Below, one piece after another: positions 47,549 through 58,200 of a DNA stretch of 64,000 bases (the stretch's first letter is position 1; each line of letters opens with the position of its first letter). Made by a program: the position numbers and the translations under genes. This stretch comes from an uncultured Prevotella sp. Its GTDB lineage: Bacteria > Bacteroidota > Bacteroidia > Bacteroidales > Bacteroidaceae. The notes under the pieces are model-generated. The model was given only the letters and a program-made list of their open reading frames with translations, had not been told where the DNA came from and ran no database searches. The DNA is taken from the NCBI GenBank assembly GCA_905233825.1, contig CAJOFE010000003.1, forward strand, positions 1 to 64,000, read 5' to 3'.

Positions 47549-50473
47549 CTATTTATAAATATCTTCCTTATGCAGTTCCACCACTTTGCCGTAGCGGGCG
47601 AGGGCTTGGAAGTCAGTCAGCTTGCGATCGCCGATGACGAGCCAGACACGCTGATTGCCGGCTACCTGCTCCTTCTGATAGCGCTCCACGTCAGCAACAT
47701 GCAGGTCAGGCAGCTGCTCTACCAGCATGCAATCAGGGTCGGTGGTGTAGCCATGCATCAGACTGTTGGCCACATAGGTGGCAATGGTGCGGAACGATGG
47801 ATAGGTGTTCTGCACCCGGCTGAGCAGATACTGACGGGCGGCATCGAGGTTTTCCTGCTTCATGGGCATCTGACGCATCAGGGAATCAACAGCTTCCACT
47901 ACCTGCAACGTCTTGTCGGCCTGCGTGCCAGTAATGGTAACATAGCCCATAGCATCGTCCCAGCGACGGGCATCGGTAGGAGCGAGCAGGGTGCCCTGCG
48001 TACTGTAGGCCAGCGAGCGGAACTCGCGGATGTTCTGGAATAGCACGCCCGACATGCCGCCACCCATATATTGTCCCCACAAGATGGCTGTGGAGCGGCC
48101 GGTAGCAGTAGGCTGGGCATGCAGCTGCTCATAGGAGCACACATAGTTCTGGCGTGACTTAGGAATATGATAGAAATAGACGATGGGCTCGGACACGGGC
48201 TGAAGCAGGCGATGGACCTCTACCCGTTTGCGCTGACACTGGCCGAGGGGGAGCGTCTGTTGCGCGAGTGCTGCCACATCGTGAGCGGATCGGCGCCCGC
48301 AATACACAAGATCGCACTCATACTGCTGTAGCTCGCGGAAGAGGGCAAGCAGCCTGTCGCTGGTAAGTGCCTTCACCTCTTTCAGCGAGGGCTGACGCAG
48401 GTAGTCACTCTGCCGCCCATAGCGCACGTAGTCAATCATGGGAATCAGCGCATCATCTTTCTGCTTGCCGAAGGACTTGTCTGTCACTTTGGCCTCCTGC
48501 TTCAGGTCTTTCAAAGCCTTGTCATCGCCCTGGGCATGGGCCAGAAAGTGAGCCAGCAGGCGCAGGGCTGGCTCCAACTGGTCATCACGGCCCGTCAGCG
48601 TGAAGGCGAAACGTTCGTCGCCTGCATCGGCCGTCATCGTCACGCCCAGTTGCAACCAGGCATTCTCCAGCTGCTGCTTGCGCAGCGAGTCGGTACCAAT
48701 AGCACTCAGATAGCCGGCTAACTGCGAGAGCAGCGGCGTCTCGTACGTTCCATTATAATATCTTAAGGTAAAAGTGAAGATATCGTTCACAGGGTTCTGC
48801 TTGTAGTAGAGAAAGCACCCCCCTTCATCCCCCGAGGGGGTAATAGGCAAGCGCTGCACATCACGCTCGAAATCAACGGTACGAATGGGAGAATTCTCCG
48901 TGGAAAGTGTGTCCAGCCACTCGGCGAAGGATGACTTTGCGCCGGCATTCTTCGACTCCACAGGTGTGTAACCTGGCTGACGGAGTGTTTCCTTCTTTTC
49001 CGTTCCATATTTCTTGCGCAACGTCAGGTGTTCGTCGCCGTAATATTTGCGGGCTGCAGCCACCACGTCGGCCTTGGTGATTGTCCTTACTCGCTCAATG
49101 CGGTCGAGATACTCCTGCCACGTGCGGCCTTGCGAGAATACATCAATCATCACATCAGCACGGTTCCCTACAGTCTCGATACCCCGTTCCATCTCCTGTA
49201 GCAGACTACGTTTCTGTAGCTCCAACTGCTCATCGGAGAAATTACCTTGCATTATCTTCTCTAACTGTGCCAGCACCAGATTCTCAGCTTTCTTCATCTT
49301 GCCGAAGGGAATCTTGGGGATGACGTAGAGTGCGGTCACACCGGCATCATCTTTCGTCAAGTGCATCGCTCCTGCTTCCATCACACGATGCTCGTTGGTC
49401 AGGGAGTCGAGCAGCCCGGCCTTCTCGTCGCTCAGCAGGCGGTTGACCAACACCAACGCGTCGGCATCAGGCTCAAAACTTGTGGGTGCCCGATACACCA
49501 GCGCCTCAGCCTTGACGATGGGGATAGGTAGCTTGATCTCGGTCTGCTCACCCTTCTGGAAGGGAGGGATGGGCGAAGGTGTCCGCTCAGGCACGGGGCC
49601 AGTCTGCACCCGTCCGAAAGTCTGCTCCAACAGGGCAGTCAGCGTGCTGTCGGGAGTGATGTCGCCAACAAGCATCAGGCACATGTTCGGCGCCACATAG
49701 TATTTCTTATAGAAGGCCTCCATGTCTGACAGGCGAGGATTCTTCAGATTCTCAGTCGAGCCCAGCACGGGATAGGCATAAGGCTGTTCCTTGAACACAG
49801 CACGCAAGGCAGCGTCGTAGGCCATATTCAGTCCATCGGCAGCACGGTTTTTCTCCTCATAGACAGCCTCCAGTTCCGACTGGAAGCCACGGAACACGGG
49901 ACTGATGAGCCGCTCGCTGTTCAGCCAACACCATTGCACGATGTACTGCGGCAGGAACGTGTTGTAATACACCGTCATGTCGGCACTCGTACCGGCATTC
50001 AATCCCGTACCGCCGTACTTCGAGATGAGACGACTGAACTCGTTGGGGATGGCATAGTCCGCTGCCCGCAAGCTCAGCTCGTTGATATGCTGCTGGATGG
50101 CAGAACGGCGGGCCTCAATCTCCTCCTGTGTTAAACCCTGTAGAACCGTGGCATTTGTCTGGCTCAGCAAGTCATACTGCGCCGAGATGCTGTCTAACCA
50201 GGGCCGCTCTGCCTCGTAATCGACGGTACCAATGCGGTCGGTACCTTTGAACATGATATGCTCGAAATAGTGGGCAATGCCCGTATCAGGACAGTCCTTG
50301 CCACCAGCACGTACCACCACGCCACCATACACTTTCGGCTGCGTGTGGTCTTCGTTTAACCACACCGTCATACCGTTCTGCAGCTTCAACTCTTTCACTT
50401 GCAGCTCTTTGGGCTGCGAAAAAAGTGCAGCCGAGAAAAAGACTGCACTTATCAGGGATATTATTCGCTTCAT
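47549..50473 (-). CDS. M16 family (pitrilysin-like) zinc peptidase
   Basis: GIAHYFEHIMFKGTDRIG inverted zinc motif HxxEH; two M16 halves. Confidence 0.93.
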   Translation of the reverse strand: MKRIISLISAVFFSAALFSQPKELQVKELKLQNGMTVWLNEDHTQPKVYGGVVVRAGGKDCPDTGIAHYFEHIMFKGTDRIGTVDYEAERPWLDSISAQYDLLSQTNATVLQGLTQEEIEARRSAIQQHINELSLRAADYAIPNEFSRLISKYGGTGLNAGTSADMTVYYNTFLPQYIVQWCWLNSERLISPVFRGFQSELEAVYEEKNRAADGLNMAYDAALRAVFKEQPYAYPVLGSTENLKNPRLSDMEAFYKKYYVAPNMCLMLVGDITPDSTLTALLEQTFGRVQTGPVPERTPSPIPPFQKGEQTEIKLPIPIVKAEALVYRAPTSFEPDADALVLVNRLLSDEKAGLLDSLTNEHRVMEAGAMHLTKDDAGVTALYVIPKIPFGKMKKAENLVLAQLEKIMQGNFSDEQLELQKRSLLQEMERGIETVGNRADVMIDVFSQGRTWQEYLDRIERVRTITKADVVAAARKYYGDEHLTLRKKYGTEKKETLRQPGYTPVESKNAGAKSSFAEWLDTLSTENSPIRTVDFERDVQRLPITPSGDEGGCFLYYKQNPVNDIFTFTLRYYNGTYETPLLSQLAGYLSAIGTDSLRKQQLENAWLQLGVTMTADAGDERFAFTLTGRDDQLEPALRLLAHFLAHAQGDDKALKDLKQEAKVTDKSFGKQKDDALIPMIDYVRYGRQSDYLRQPSLKEVKALTSDRLLALFRELQQYECDLVYCGRRSAHDVAALAQQTLPLGQCQRKRVEVHRLLQPVSEPIVYFYHIPKSRQNYVCSYEQLHAQPTATGRSTAILWGQYMGGGMSGVLFQNIREFRSLAYSTQGTLLAPTDARRWDDAMGYVTITGTQADKTLQVVEAVDSLMRQMPMKQENLDAARQYLLSRVQNTYPSFRTIATYVANSLMHGYTTDPDCMLVEQLPDLHVADVERYQKEQVAGNQRVWLVIGDRKLTDFQALARYGKVVELHKEDIYK

Positions 50474-50524
50474 ATTCTATCCTAATAGAAAGATGAATTG
50501 TATTTATTGTTTACATTGTCTTCT

Positions 50525-51370
50525 TTATACCAGCGTCAAGGTAAACAAGTAGATGACGGTAGCAGGAATGGCCAGCAGCGAGGAGTCGAAGCGGTCGAGC
50601 ATACCTCCATGGCCTGGCAGGATGTTACCGCTGTCTTTGATGCCCAGTGTGCGTTTAAAAAGGCTCTCCACTAGGTCGCCCCATGTACCGAAGACCACAA
50701 CCGTCAGTCCCAAGCCTGCCCATTGCCAAGGGGCATAGCCCGTAGGAAAACCATTGGCCTCGCTGATAAGAGCAAAGGCGACGGCAGCAACGACGACGAG
50801 CAGTCCACCACCGATACTACCCTCCCACGACTTGCCTGGAGAGATGCGGGGAAACAGCTTGTGTCGCCCGAACAGCGAGCCGAAGCAATAGGCACCGCTA
50901 TCATTAAGCCATAGACAAACGAAGACGCTGAGGGGCAATATATAGTCATAACGCACTTCAGTACCATCGAAGCGGAAAGCCAACACGTTCAATAGTGAGA
51001 ACGGCAGGGCGATATAAAGCTGTGACAACATCGTATAGGCCCAATTGTTGATGGGGTCTTTTTCTTTCAGGTAGAGCTCGGCCACCAGCAGATAGACAAT
51101 ACTGACAAGATAAGGGATGAAGACAGTAGAAGGTGTCAGTCCGCTATTGTAGCCTGCCATAGCGTAGAACAGATAGACGGCGGCAACGGTGCAGATGAAG
51201 CGGTTCACACGCACACCGTCCCTTTCATTAACCAAACCACAGAACTCCCACACGGTGAGTCCAGTCACGATGGAAAACAATAGCACCATTGCCCTCGGGT
51301 TCAGGAAGCTAACCACGATGGCGGTTACAAAGATGATGCCAGTTATTGTCCTAACTACAAAATTACTCAT
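50525..51370 (-). CDS. cdsA: Phosphatidate cytidylyltransferase
   Basis: FPRISPGKSWEGSIGG; GDLVESLFKRTLGIKDSGNILPGHGGMLDRFDS. Confidence 0.96.
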   Translation of the reverse strand: MSNFVVRTITGIIFVTAIVVSFLNPRAMVLLFSIVTGLTVWEFCGLVNERDGVRVNRFICTVAAVYLFYAMAGYNSGLTPSTVFIPYLVSIVYLLVAELYLKEKDPINNWAYTMLSQLYIALPFSLLNVLAFRFDGTEVRYDYILPLSVFVCLWLNDSGAYCFGSLFGRHKLFPRISPGKSWEGSIGGGLLVVVAAVAFALISEANGFPTGYAPWQWAGLGLTVVVFGTWGDLVESLFKRTLGIKDSGNILPGHGGMLDRFDSSLLAIPATVIYLFTLTLV

Positions 51371-53378
51371 CTTCTTTCTTTTCTTCTGTTTCCTTTTCTG
51401 CCAGTTCACGCTCCCGCTCTGCAGCCATGCGCTCGGCATCGGCACGCATCTGGGCTTCCAGAAGCTCCTCGCTGCGGCTCACCCAGGGACGTTTTCCAAA
51501 GATGTGCTCCACATCATCGGCAAAGATGACCTCGCGCTCTATCAGCAGCTGAGCCAGCTGGGCGTGGCCCTCCTTATGCTCTAATAGGATTTGCTTGGCG
51601 CGCTCATACTGCTCATTAATCATCCGTAGCACCTCATCATCCATGACCTTGGCAGTAGTCTCGGAATAGGGACGCTGGAACTGGTACTCACTATTATTAT
51701 AATAGCAGATGTTGGGCAGTTTCTCCGACATACCGGCAAAAGCTATCATACCATAAGCCTGCTTCGTGGTACGCTCGAGGTCGTTCATAGCTCCTGTAGA
51801 AATGGTACCAATGAACAGCTCCTCAGCAGCACGGCCACCCAAGAGCGAGCACATCTCGTCAAGCATAGCCTCCTTCGTCTGAAGCACACGCTCCTCAGGC
51901 AGATACCAGGCAGCACCTAAGGCACGGCCACGGGGCACGATGCTCACCTTCACTAATGGATTAGCGAACTCGGTGAACCATGAGATGGTAGCATGACCAG
52001 CCTCATGGATGGCAATAGATCGCTTCTCTGCCGCAGTCATGATCTTCGTCTTCTTCTCCAGACCGCCAATGATACGATCGACAGCATCGAGGAAGTCCTG
52101 CTTACCTACCGTCTGACTGTTATGACGGGCAGCGATAAGTGCGGCCTCGTTACACACGTTGGCAATATCGGCACCCGAGAAGCCAGGTGTCTGGCGGGCC
52201 AGGAAATCGACATCTACAGCTGGATCGAGCTTCAGCGGCTTCAAATGCACTAAGAATATTTCCTTACGCTCGTTCAGGTCGGGTAAATCGACATTAATCT
52301 GACGGTCAAAACGTCCAGCGCGTAGGAGTGCCGAGTCGAGCATATCCACGCGGTTCGTAGCAGCAAGGATGATAATGCCGCTGTTCGTGCCGAAGCCGTC
52401 CATCTCCGTCAGCAGGGCGTTCAGCGTGTTCTCACGCTCGTCATTACCACCCATGGAGGGGTTCTTCGAACGGGCACGGCCCACAGCATCTATCTCGTCG
52501 ATGAAGATGATACACGGGCTCTTTGCCTTGGCCTGCGCAAAAAGGTCACGCACGCGACTGGCACCCACACCTACGAACATCTCTACGAAATCCGAGCCAC
52601 TCATCGAGAAGAACGGTACACCAGCCTCACCGGCCACAGCCTTCGCAAGTAACGTCTTACCCGTTCCTGGAGGGCCAACGAGCAGGGCTCCCTTGGGAAT
52701 CTTACCACCCAGCTCGGTATATTTCTTCGGATTCTTCAGGAAATCCACAATCTCCTGTATCTCCTGCTTGGCGCCGGCCTGTCCGGCCACGTCCTTGAAC
52801 GTGATGCCCAAGTCACCACCTTTCTCATACATCTTCGCCTTCGACTTACCTACGCTGAAGATGCCTCCACCACCCATGCCGCCTCCCATACCGCGACGCA
52901 TGATGAGCAACCATAAGCCAATGAACAGAATCATGGGGAACAACAGGCTGAACAGGCTACCCAGGAAGCCACTACCCTCGTCGTGTTCGTAGGTCAGACT
53001 ACCCGTAAAGCGCTCATTTTTGCGAGCCTCCTCCAAGAAAGTCTCCACCTTGTCTATGCTGCCAAACTCCACAGAAAGATAAGGCTCATTACCCACTTCG
53101 GAGGGAGCGCGGTTGAACACCTCGCGGATGTATTCGGGCTTCACATACATCTTCAGCTCCTTGGCATCCTTATTCACAACGACCTTCGAGGCATAGCCAC
53201 TATCCACACGGGCCTTAAATTCGTCGTAGCTGGCCTCCTTAGTCGATGAGCGCGGCTGCTGAATGCCGTTCGACTCACCTGAGAAATAAAAGAATGCCAG
53301 AGCGGCAATCACAATAAGATAGATCCAGTTCATATTGAACTTGGGCATCTTTGGCTGGTTATTCTGTTGTTGGTTCAC
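51363..53378 (-). CDS. ftsH: ATP-dependent zinc metalloprotease FtsH
   Basis: [51 protein letters not shown]. Confidence 0.98.
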   Translation of the reverse strand: MNQQQNNQPKMPKFNMNWIYLIVIAALAFFYFSGESNGIQQPRSSTKEASYDEFKARVDSGYASKVVVNKDAKELKMYVKPEYIREVFNRAPSEVGNEPYLSVEFGSIDKVETFLEEARKNERFTGSLTYEHDEGSGFLGSLFSLLFPMILFIGLWLLIMRRGMGGGMGGGGIFSVGKSKAKMYEKGGDLGITFKDVAGQAGAKQEIQEIVDFLKNPKKYTELGGKIPKGALLVGPPGTGKTLLAKAVAGEAGVPFFSMSGSDFVEMFVGVGASRVRDLFAQAKAKSPCIIFIDEIDAVGRARSKNPSMGGNDERENTLNALLTEMDGFGTNSGIIILAATNRVDMLDSALLRAGRFDRQINVDLPDLNERKEIFLVHLKPLKLDPAVDVDFLARQTPGFSGADIANVCNEAALIAARHNSQTVGKQDFLDAVDRIIGGLEKKTKIMTAAEKRSIAIHEAGHATISWFTEFANPLVKVSIVPRGRALGAAWYLPEERVLQTKEAMLDEMCSLLGGRAAEELFIGTISTGAMNDLERTTKQAYGMIAFAGMSEKLPNICYYNNSEYQFQRPYSETTAKVMDDEVLRMINEQYERAKQILLEHKEGHAQLAQLLIEREVIFADDVEHIFGKRPWVSRSEELLEAQMRADAERMAAERERELAEKETEEKKEDE

Positions 53379-53426
53379 CTTTTTTATTTGTTATTATGTT
53401 ATTATGTCTAAACCCGATATTCTGTC

Positions 53427-53783
53427 TTATTCATCGGGAATATGGGTCAACGGAGCATCTGCCCACAGATGTTCCAAATCATAGAACTCACGCATCTCAG
53501 GTACGAAAACATGCACCAGCACATCGCCATAGTCCATGGCCACCCACAATGCACGCTCCAGTCCCACCACACGAGCAGGTTTCTCATGCAACTCCTCACG
53601 CGCCATGTCGCCAATAGACTCAGCAATGGCCTCCACTTGAGTGGGCGAACCGCCCTGGCACACCACGAAGTTACGACAGATAGCACCATCAATGGCGCTT
53701 AGGTCGGCAATCACGATATTACTTCCCTTCTTCTCTTGAATCCCTTTAACAATAGTTTTTACTAACGTTTCTGTTTGTTCCAT
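53427..53783 (-). CDS. rsfS: Ribosomal silencing factor RsfS
   Basis: AICRNFVVCQGGSPTQVEAIA; WVAMDYGDVLVHVF; YDLEHLWADAP. Confidence 0.93.
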   Translation of the reverse strand: MEQTETLVKTIVKGIQEKKGSNIVIADLSAIDGAICRNFVVCQGGSPTQVEAIAESIGDMAREELHEKPARVVGLERALWVAMDYGDVLVHVFVPEMREFYDLEHLWADAPLTHIPDE

Positions 53784-53897
53784 TCAATTTCATTTAAGAC
53801 GCTACAAAGTTACAGCATTTTATCCGATTACAACGCAAAATCCCAAAAAAATTGAGTTTTTTTAGAAAAAAGTACCAAAAAGTTTTGGCAGTTGCAG

Positions 53898-53926
53898 AAA
53901 AAGTAGTACCTTTGCACCCGCAATTC
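53898..53926 (+). promoter_or_regulatory. tRNA-Gln promoter core AAAAAGTAGTACCTTTGCACCCGCAATTC
   Basis: TTTG-N19-TACCTTTG; 29/29 identical to rpsU upstream region. Confidence 0.8.
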
Positions 53927-53958
53927 AGGCAGAGGTCTGTTGCTAAGCTGAATAGTTT

Positions 53959-54028
53959 GGGGTATGGTGTAATGGTAACACTGCAGATTCTGGTCCTGCC
54001 TTTCCTGGTTCGAGTCCGGGTACCCCAA
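53959..54028 (+). tRNA. tRNA-Gln (CTG)
   Basis: TGGGGTATGGTGTAATGGTAACACTGCAGATTCTGGTCCTGC...TACCCCA; loop TTCTGGT. Confidence 0.9.
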
Positions 54029-54037
54029 CAGACTAGT

Positions 54038-54080
54038 ATCCCAAAACCTTGACAAATAAAGGGTTTTGGGATTTTCTTTT
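54038..54080 (+). terminator. Terminator of tRNA-Gln
   Basis: ATCCCAAAACC...GGGTTTTGGGAT followed by TTTCTTTTTC. Confidence 0.8.
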
Positions 54081-54154
54081 TCTAAAAATCGCGATTTTCT
54101 ATTCCGTTTTCAATGAAAATCGGCTGACCCACTCTCCTTTTGTCCGACGACAAT

Positions 54155-55162
54155 CTATAAAACCCTCTTAACTCCTGGAATCAGTCTTAACAAATAAGTG
54201 AACAGGAACGAAAGGATGCTCGCAATGGTGGCAATCAGGAAGAACTTGACGATGCCTGGCAGCACTATCTGATCTGTCGCATTCTGGACGAACAGCAGAA
54301 TAAACAGATGAACGATATAAGCGCCGTAAGCCTGCTGGGCACACCAGTCAAGAAATCTATTAGGCCGATGGGCATATTTGCTAAAGAGCCAGAGCAAGCC
54401 ATAACTGAGGAAGACGCACAACAACGATTCGTAGATGCCAAACCATTGATAGACAAAGAGGTTCCATGCGCCATTATCACGCAGGAGGTTGCCTACAACA
54501 AATGCCACACCAATGAGCAGGGCGATGCGCCCCGTAGTGTTCTTGATTTCACTAAGCCACTGGAAGCGATAGGCCAGGATGCCCAGTATAAACATCATGA
54601 CGTATTGCAGATAATGGGCAGGCTCGATATGGATAACGCCCAAAACCCATATCCAATTGTCCTGTGGACTTACCTGACGAATCAGATGACCGCCAACGCC
54701 CATGACAAGTGCCACTACCAACAATCCTACAAGTGAAAGACTAAAGTGAGCTTTGACGGGTTGGATGAATTGCCGTACTAAAGCATAGACCAGACAGAAT
54801 AGCAAGAGACTCTCCACATACCACAGATGGCCTACCTCTAACTGACCCGTAAGCAGCGTGAGTAAGGTAGTAATAATGACTAACGGGACGCCCAGCCTCA
54901 TCAGTTTTTTTTGTATGAAGGTCGCCGTACCTTGGCGGTCGAAGCTTCTCGGAACGAAATAACCAGCTATCAGAAAGAACAATCCCATGAAGTACGATGC
55001 ATTCGTGGAAAGGAAATGCCACATCCATGGCATTATCTCCTCTGGATGACTCGTGGTATAAGCCCATTCGCTACCAGGCGAATAAGGTAAGGCTGCATGA
55101 TGGAATACCACCAATACAGTAAGCGCTACTTTCAGATAATCGAGATAATAAAGACGCTTCAT
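54155..55162 (-). CDS. Acyltransferase 3 family membrane protein
   Basis: YYLDYLKVALTVLVVFHHAALPY N-terminal motif and multiple TM segments. Confidence 0.85.
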   Translation of the reverse strand: MKRLYYLDYLKVALTVLVVFHHAALPYSPGSEWAYTTSHPEEIMPWMWHFLSTNASYFMGLFFLIAGYFVPRSFDRQGTATFIQKKLMRLGVPLVIITTLLTLLTGQLEVGHLWYVESLLLFCLVYALVRQFIQPVKAHFSLSLVGLLVVALVMGVGGHLIRQVSPQDNWIWVLGVIHIEPAHYLQYVMMFILGILAYRFQWLSEIKNTTGRIALLIGVAFVVGNLLRDNGAWNLFVYQWFGIYESLLCVFLSYGLLWLFSKYAHRPNRFLDWCAQQAYGAYIVHLFILLFVQNATDQIVLPGIVKFFLIATIASILSFLFTYLLRLIPGVKRVL

Positions 55163-55265
55163 TCCCCTTTATCGTTTCTATTCTTTCTGTCAGCAACGTT
55201 TTCTTTCCTGTCAACTACGCCCTTTCTCCCTTTTCCACGCATCCTTCTGCGTCACACTGGAAGTG

Positions 55266-58200
55266 TTACTGTTTCTCGTGCTCACGCATATAGTCACGAG
55301 GCGACATGCCATAGAAGCGCTTGAAGATGGTTGAGAAGGAAGTGGAGTTGGAGAAACCACAGGCGTACATCACCTCGGTGACATTCATGCCTTGACTGGC
55401 CAGCATGGTGGCGGCACGCTTCAGGCGGATGTTACGGATGAAGTCGTGGGGCGTCTGACCAGTGAGCTCCTTCATCTTGCGATGCAAGTGGACGCGGCTG
55501 ATGCCCACCTCACCGGCTATGGTATCGACGCTGAGTTCAGAATCGTCGAGATGCTTGTTAATAGAGTTCATGACACGCTCGAGCAACTTCTCGTCGGGCG
55601 ACATGGGCACCTCTACCTCAGACAAGTGCTGCTCAAGGTTGTCATTGCGGCCGTACTTCAAGCGCAACAGCTGATGGGAGCTGATAAGGTTGAAGATGGT
55701 ACGCTTGAGGATGTCCATATTGAACGGCTTCACGATATAGGCGTCAGCACCTGTCTCCAGACCCTCAAGACGGCTCTCGTCGGTACTCTTGGCAGTAAGC
55801 AGCACCACGGGGATATGGTTTGTGGTGGGATTGGTCTTCAGCTTGCTGCAAAGGGCATTACCGTCCATCTCGGGCATCATCACGTCGGAGATGACAATGC
55901 TGGGATGAACACGGTAGATCTCAGAAAGGGCCTCGCGACCATTAGGTGCAGCATGCACGTCGTAGTCCTGACTCAGCTCGGTAGCCAGGTATTCACGTAT
56001 CTCGTCATCATCCTCGGCAATGACGATAGTCATGCGGGTGTTGAACTTCTGCAGCGGCTCCCCTTCTGCGGTATCCTCGACCACTTGCTCTTCCGGCTCG
56101 ATGATGACGGTGTCGGTCTCTTCCGGCTCTTCCTCTACCACCATTTCCTCGGGCCTGAGGTGGGCATTACCAAGCGGAATGGTGACCACAAACTCACAGC
56201 CTTCTTCCAGGTTATGGGCAGTGATAGTACCATGATGCAACTCGACGAGCGAGCGGGTGAGGTCAAGGCCGATGCCCGTGCCTACATGACGGTCGTTGGC
56301 TGCAGAGGGCGTCTGGTAGAAACGTTCGAAGATACGCTCCAGCTTGTCCTCCTGAATCTTCTCGCCATTGTTACGGATAGCAATGACTGCATGCTTCTGG
56401 TCGTGGGTGATGCGGATGCCAATCTCTCCGCCCACGGGAGTGAATTTGAAAGCGTTAGAGAGAATATTGACGATGACCTTGTCGAAATTCTTGCGATCAA
56501 TCCACACGGGCAGCTTGTCGGCATCGTGCTCAAAGCGCAGGGTGATGCGCTTGGCCTCGGTTTGATGTTCGAACAGGTCGTGCAAGTCCTTGACGAAGCC
56601 CACGAGGTCGGTCTCAGCCATGTGCATCTGCATCTGACCCTTGTCAATCTTTCGCAGGTCCATCATCTGGTTAATGAGCGACAGGATGCGGTCTGCATTG
56701 CGCTGGATAGTCTTGTAGATACCGCGCCGCTGGGCATTCTGCTCGTTCTTGATGAGCGAGCGCAGGGGCGAGACAATGAGTGTCATAGGCGTACGTATCT
56801 CGTGGCTGATGTTCATGAAGAAACGCAGCTTGGCATCAGCCATCTCCTCAGCATGGATATGTTCCTGCAGACGCAGACGGTCTTTCTCCTTACGACGGAG
56901 ATAGGACAGGAAGAACCACACGGCAGCGATAGCCAGGGCAGCATAGATGAGATAGGCCCAGAAGGAACGATACCACGGTGCCTCAACCACAATGGTAAAG
57001 GTGCGTTCCTCAGTAGATGAGTCATTCTGTTCGGCCTTTACATGGAAATGATAGGTACCCGGAGGCATGTGTGAGAAGGTAATGACATTCACACCTGGCT
57101 GCAAACGAATGAAAGGCTCACCGTTGATACTATATAGATAGGATGTATGCTCGGGATTGTCGAAGGTGAGCGTAGAGAACTGTATGGCGAAGGAGTTGTC
57201 GTGATAGCCTAAGCGGAAACGGTCACTGGCGAAAATCGGTTTTTCTGTAACTAGGTCACCGCCCGACTGTGCACTGCTGCTCACTTGCAGTCCGTTGATG
57301 AAGAAACCAGTAATCCGCACGCTGGCTTTCCACGGGGTATGGACAATCTCATCAGGCTTGAACCACGTCAGACCACCCGTACCACCCATGAGGATGGTAC
57401 CGTCGGGGGTGACACACGAGGCATTGTCGCCGAACTCATTGCTCTGCAGGCCATCATCGGCGTAGTAGTTCTGCAGGACATCCGTCTTGGGGTCGAGGCA
57501 GTTCAGTCCATGATTCGTACCTATCCACAGCTTGCCATCCTGAGCCCTCTCAATGGAGGCGATGCCGTTGTCGGTCAATCCCTCGGTGCGGGTATAGCGC
57601 TTCAGCTCCCTGCCCTTGAAGTCATAGCAGCTGAGACCTGTATTGGTACCTACCCACAGCTGGCCGTCAATCTCCTTGACGACTCTGATGGGGACGCTGT
57701 AGTTCAGGCAGTTGCCGCCGAAGGTCTCCGTCCAGCTGCGACGGTTGATGTCAAGGCAGCAGAGCCCCATCGACGTAGAGACATACAGACGCTTACCGTC
57801 GGGAGAGAGCGAAATCTGCGAGGCATAGTCATTGACAATGCTGTTCACATCAGGGTCGTTGGGAGCGTCGGGATCCATACTGAACTCTTCGATGCTGCCG
57901 TCATTCATATCCATGCATAGCAAGCCGTGCTTCATCGTGGCCAGCCACATGTTCCCTTTCTTGTCGATGGCGATATCCATCACGATGAGATGCTCGTCAC
58001 CGGCATAAGGCTGCCGGTGATACTGCATCGTGGCCTTGTCTATCCAGCCGAAGCCTTCCTGATAGGAACCCACCCAGATGCGACCGTCGCCATCCTCGGC
58101 CAGTGCCATCACTACTGAAGGATAGCCTTCCTTCAAGTGGCGCGACGTCTTGGTGTCGGGGCTTACATAGTAGATACCGTCCTTGTCCGTTCCTACCCAG

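Noticed and set aside
55392-57020. 542-aa plus-strand ORF opposite the hybrid two-component regulator
   Set aside because: Antisense shadow of a conserved gene; no domain or promoter evidence
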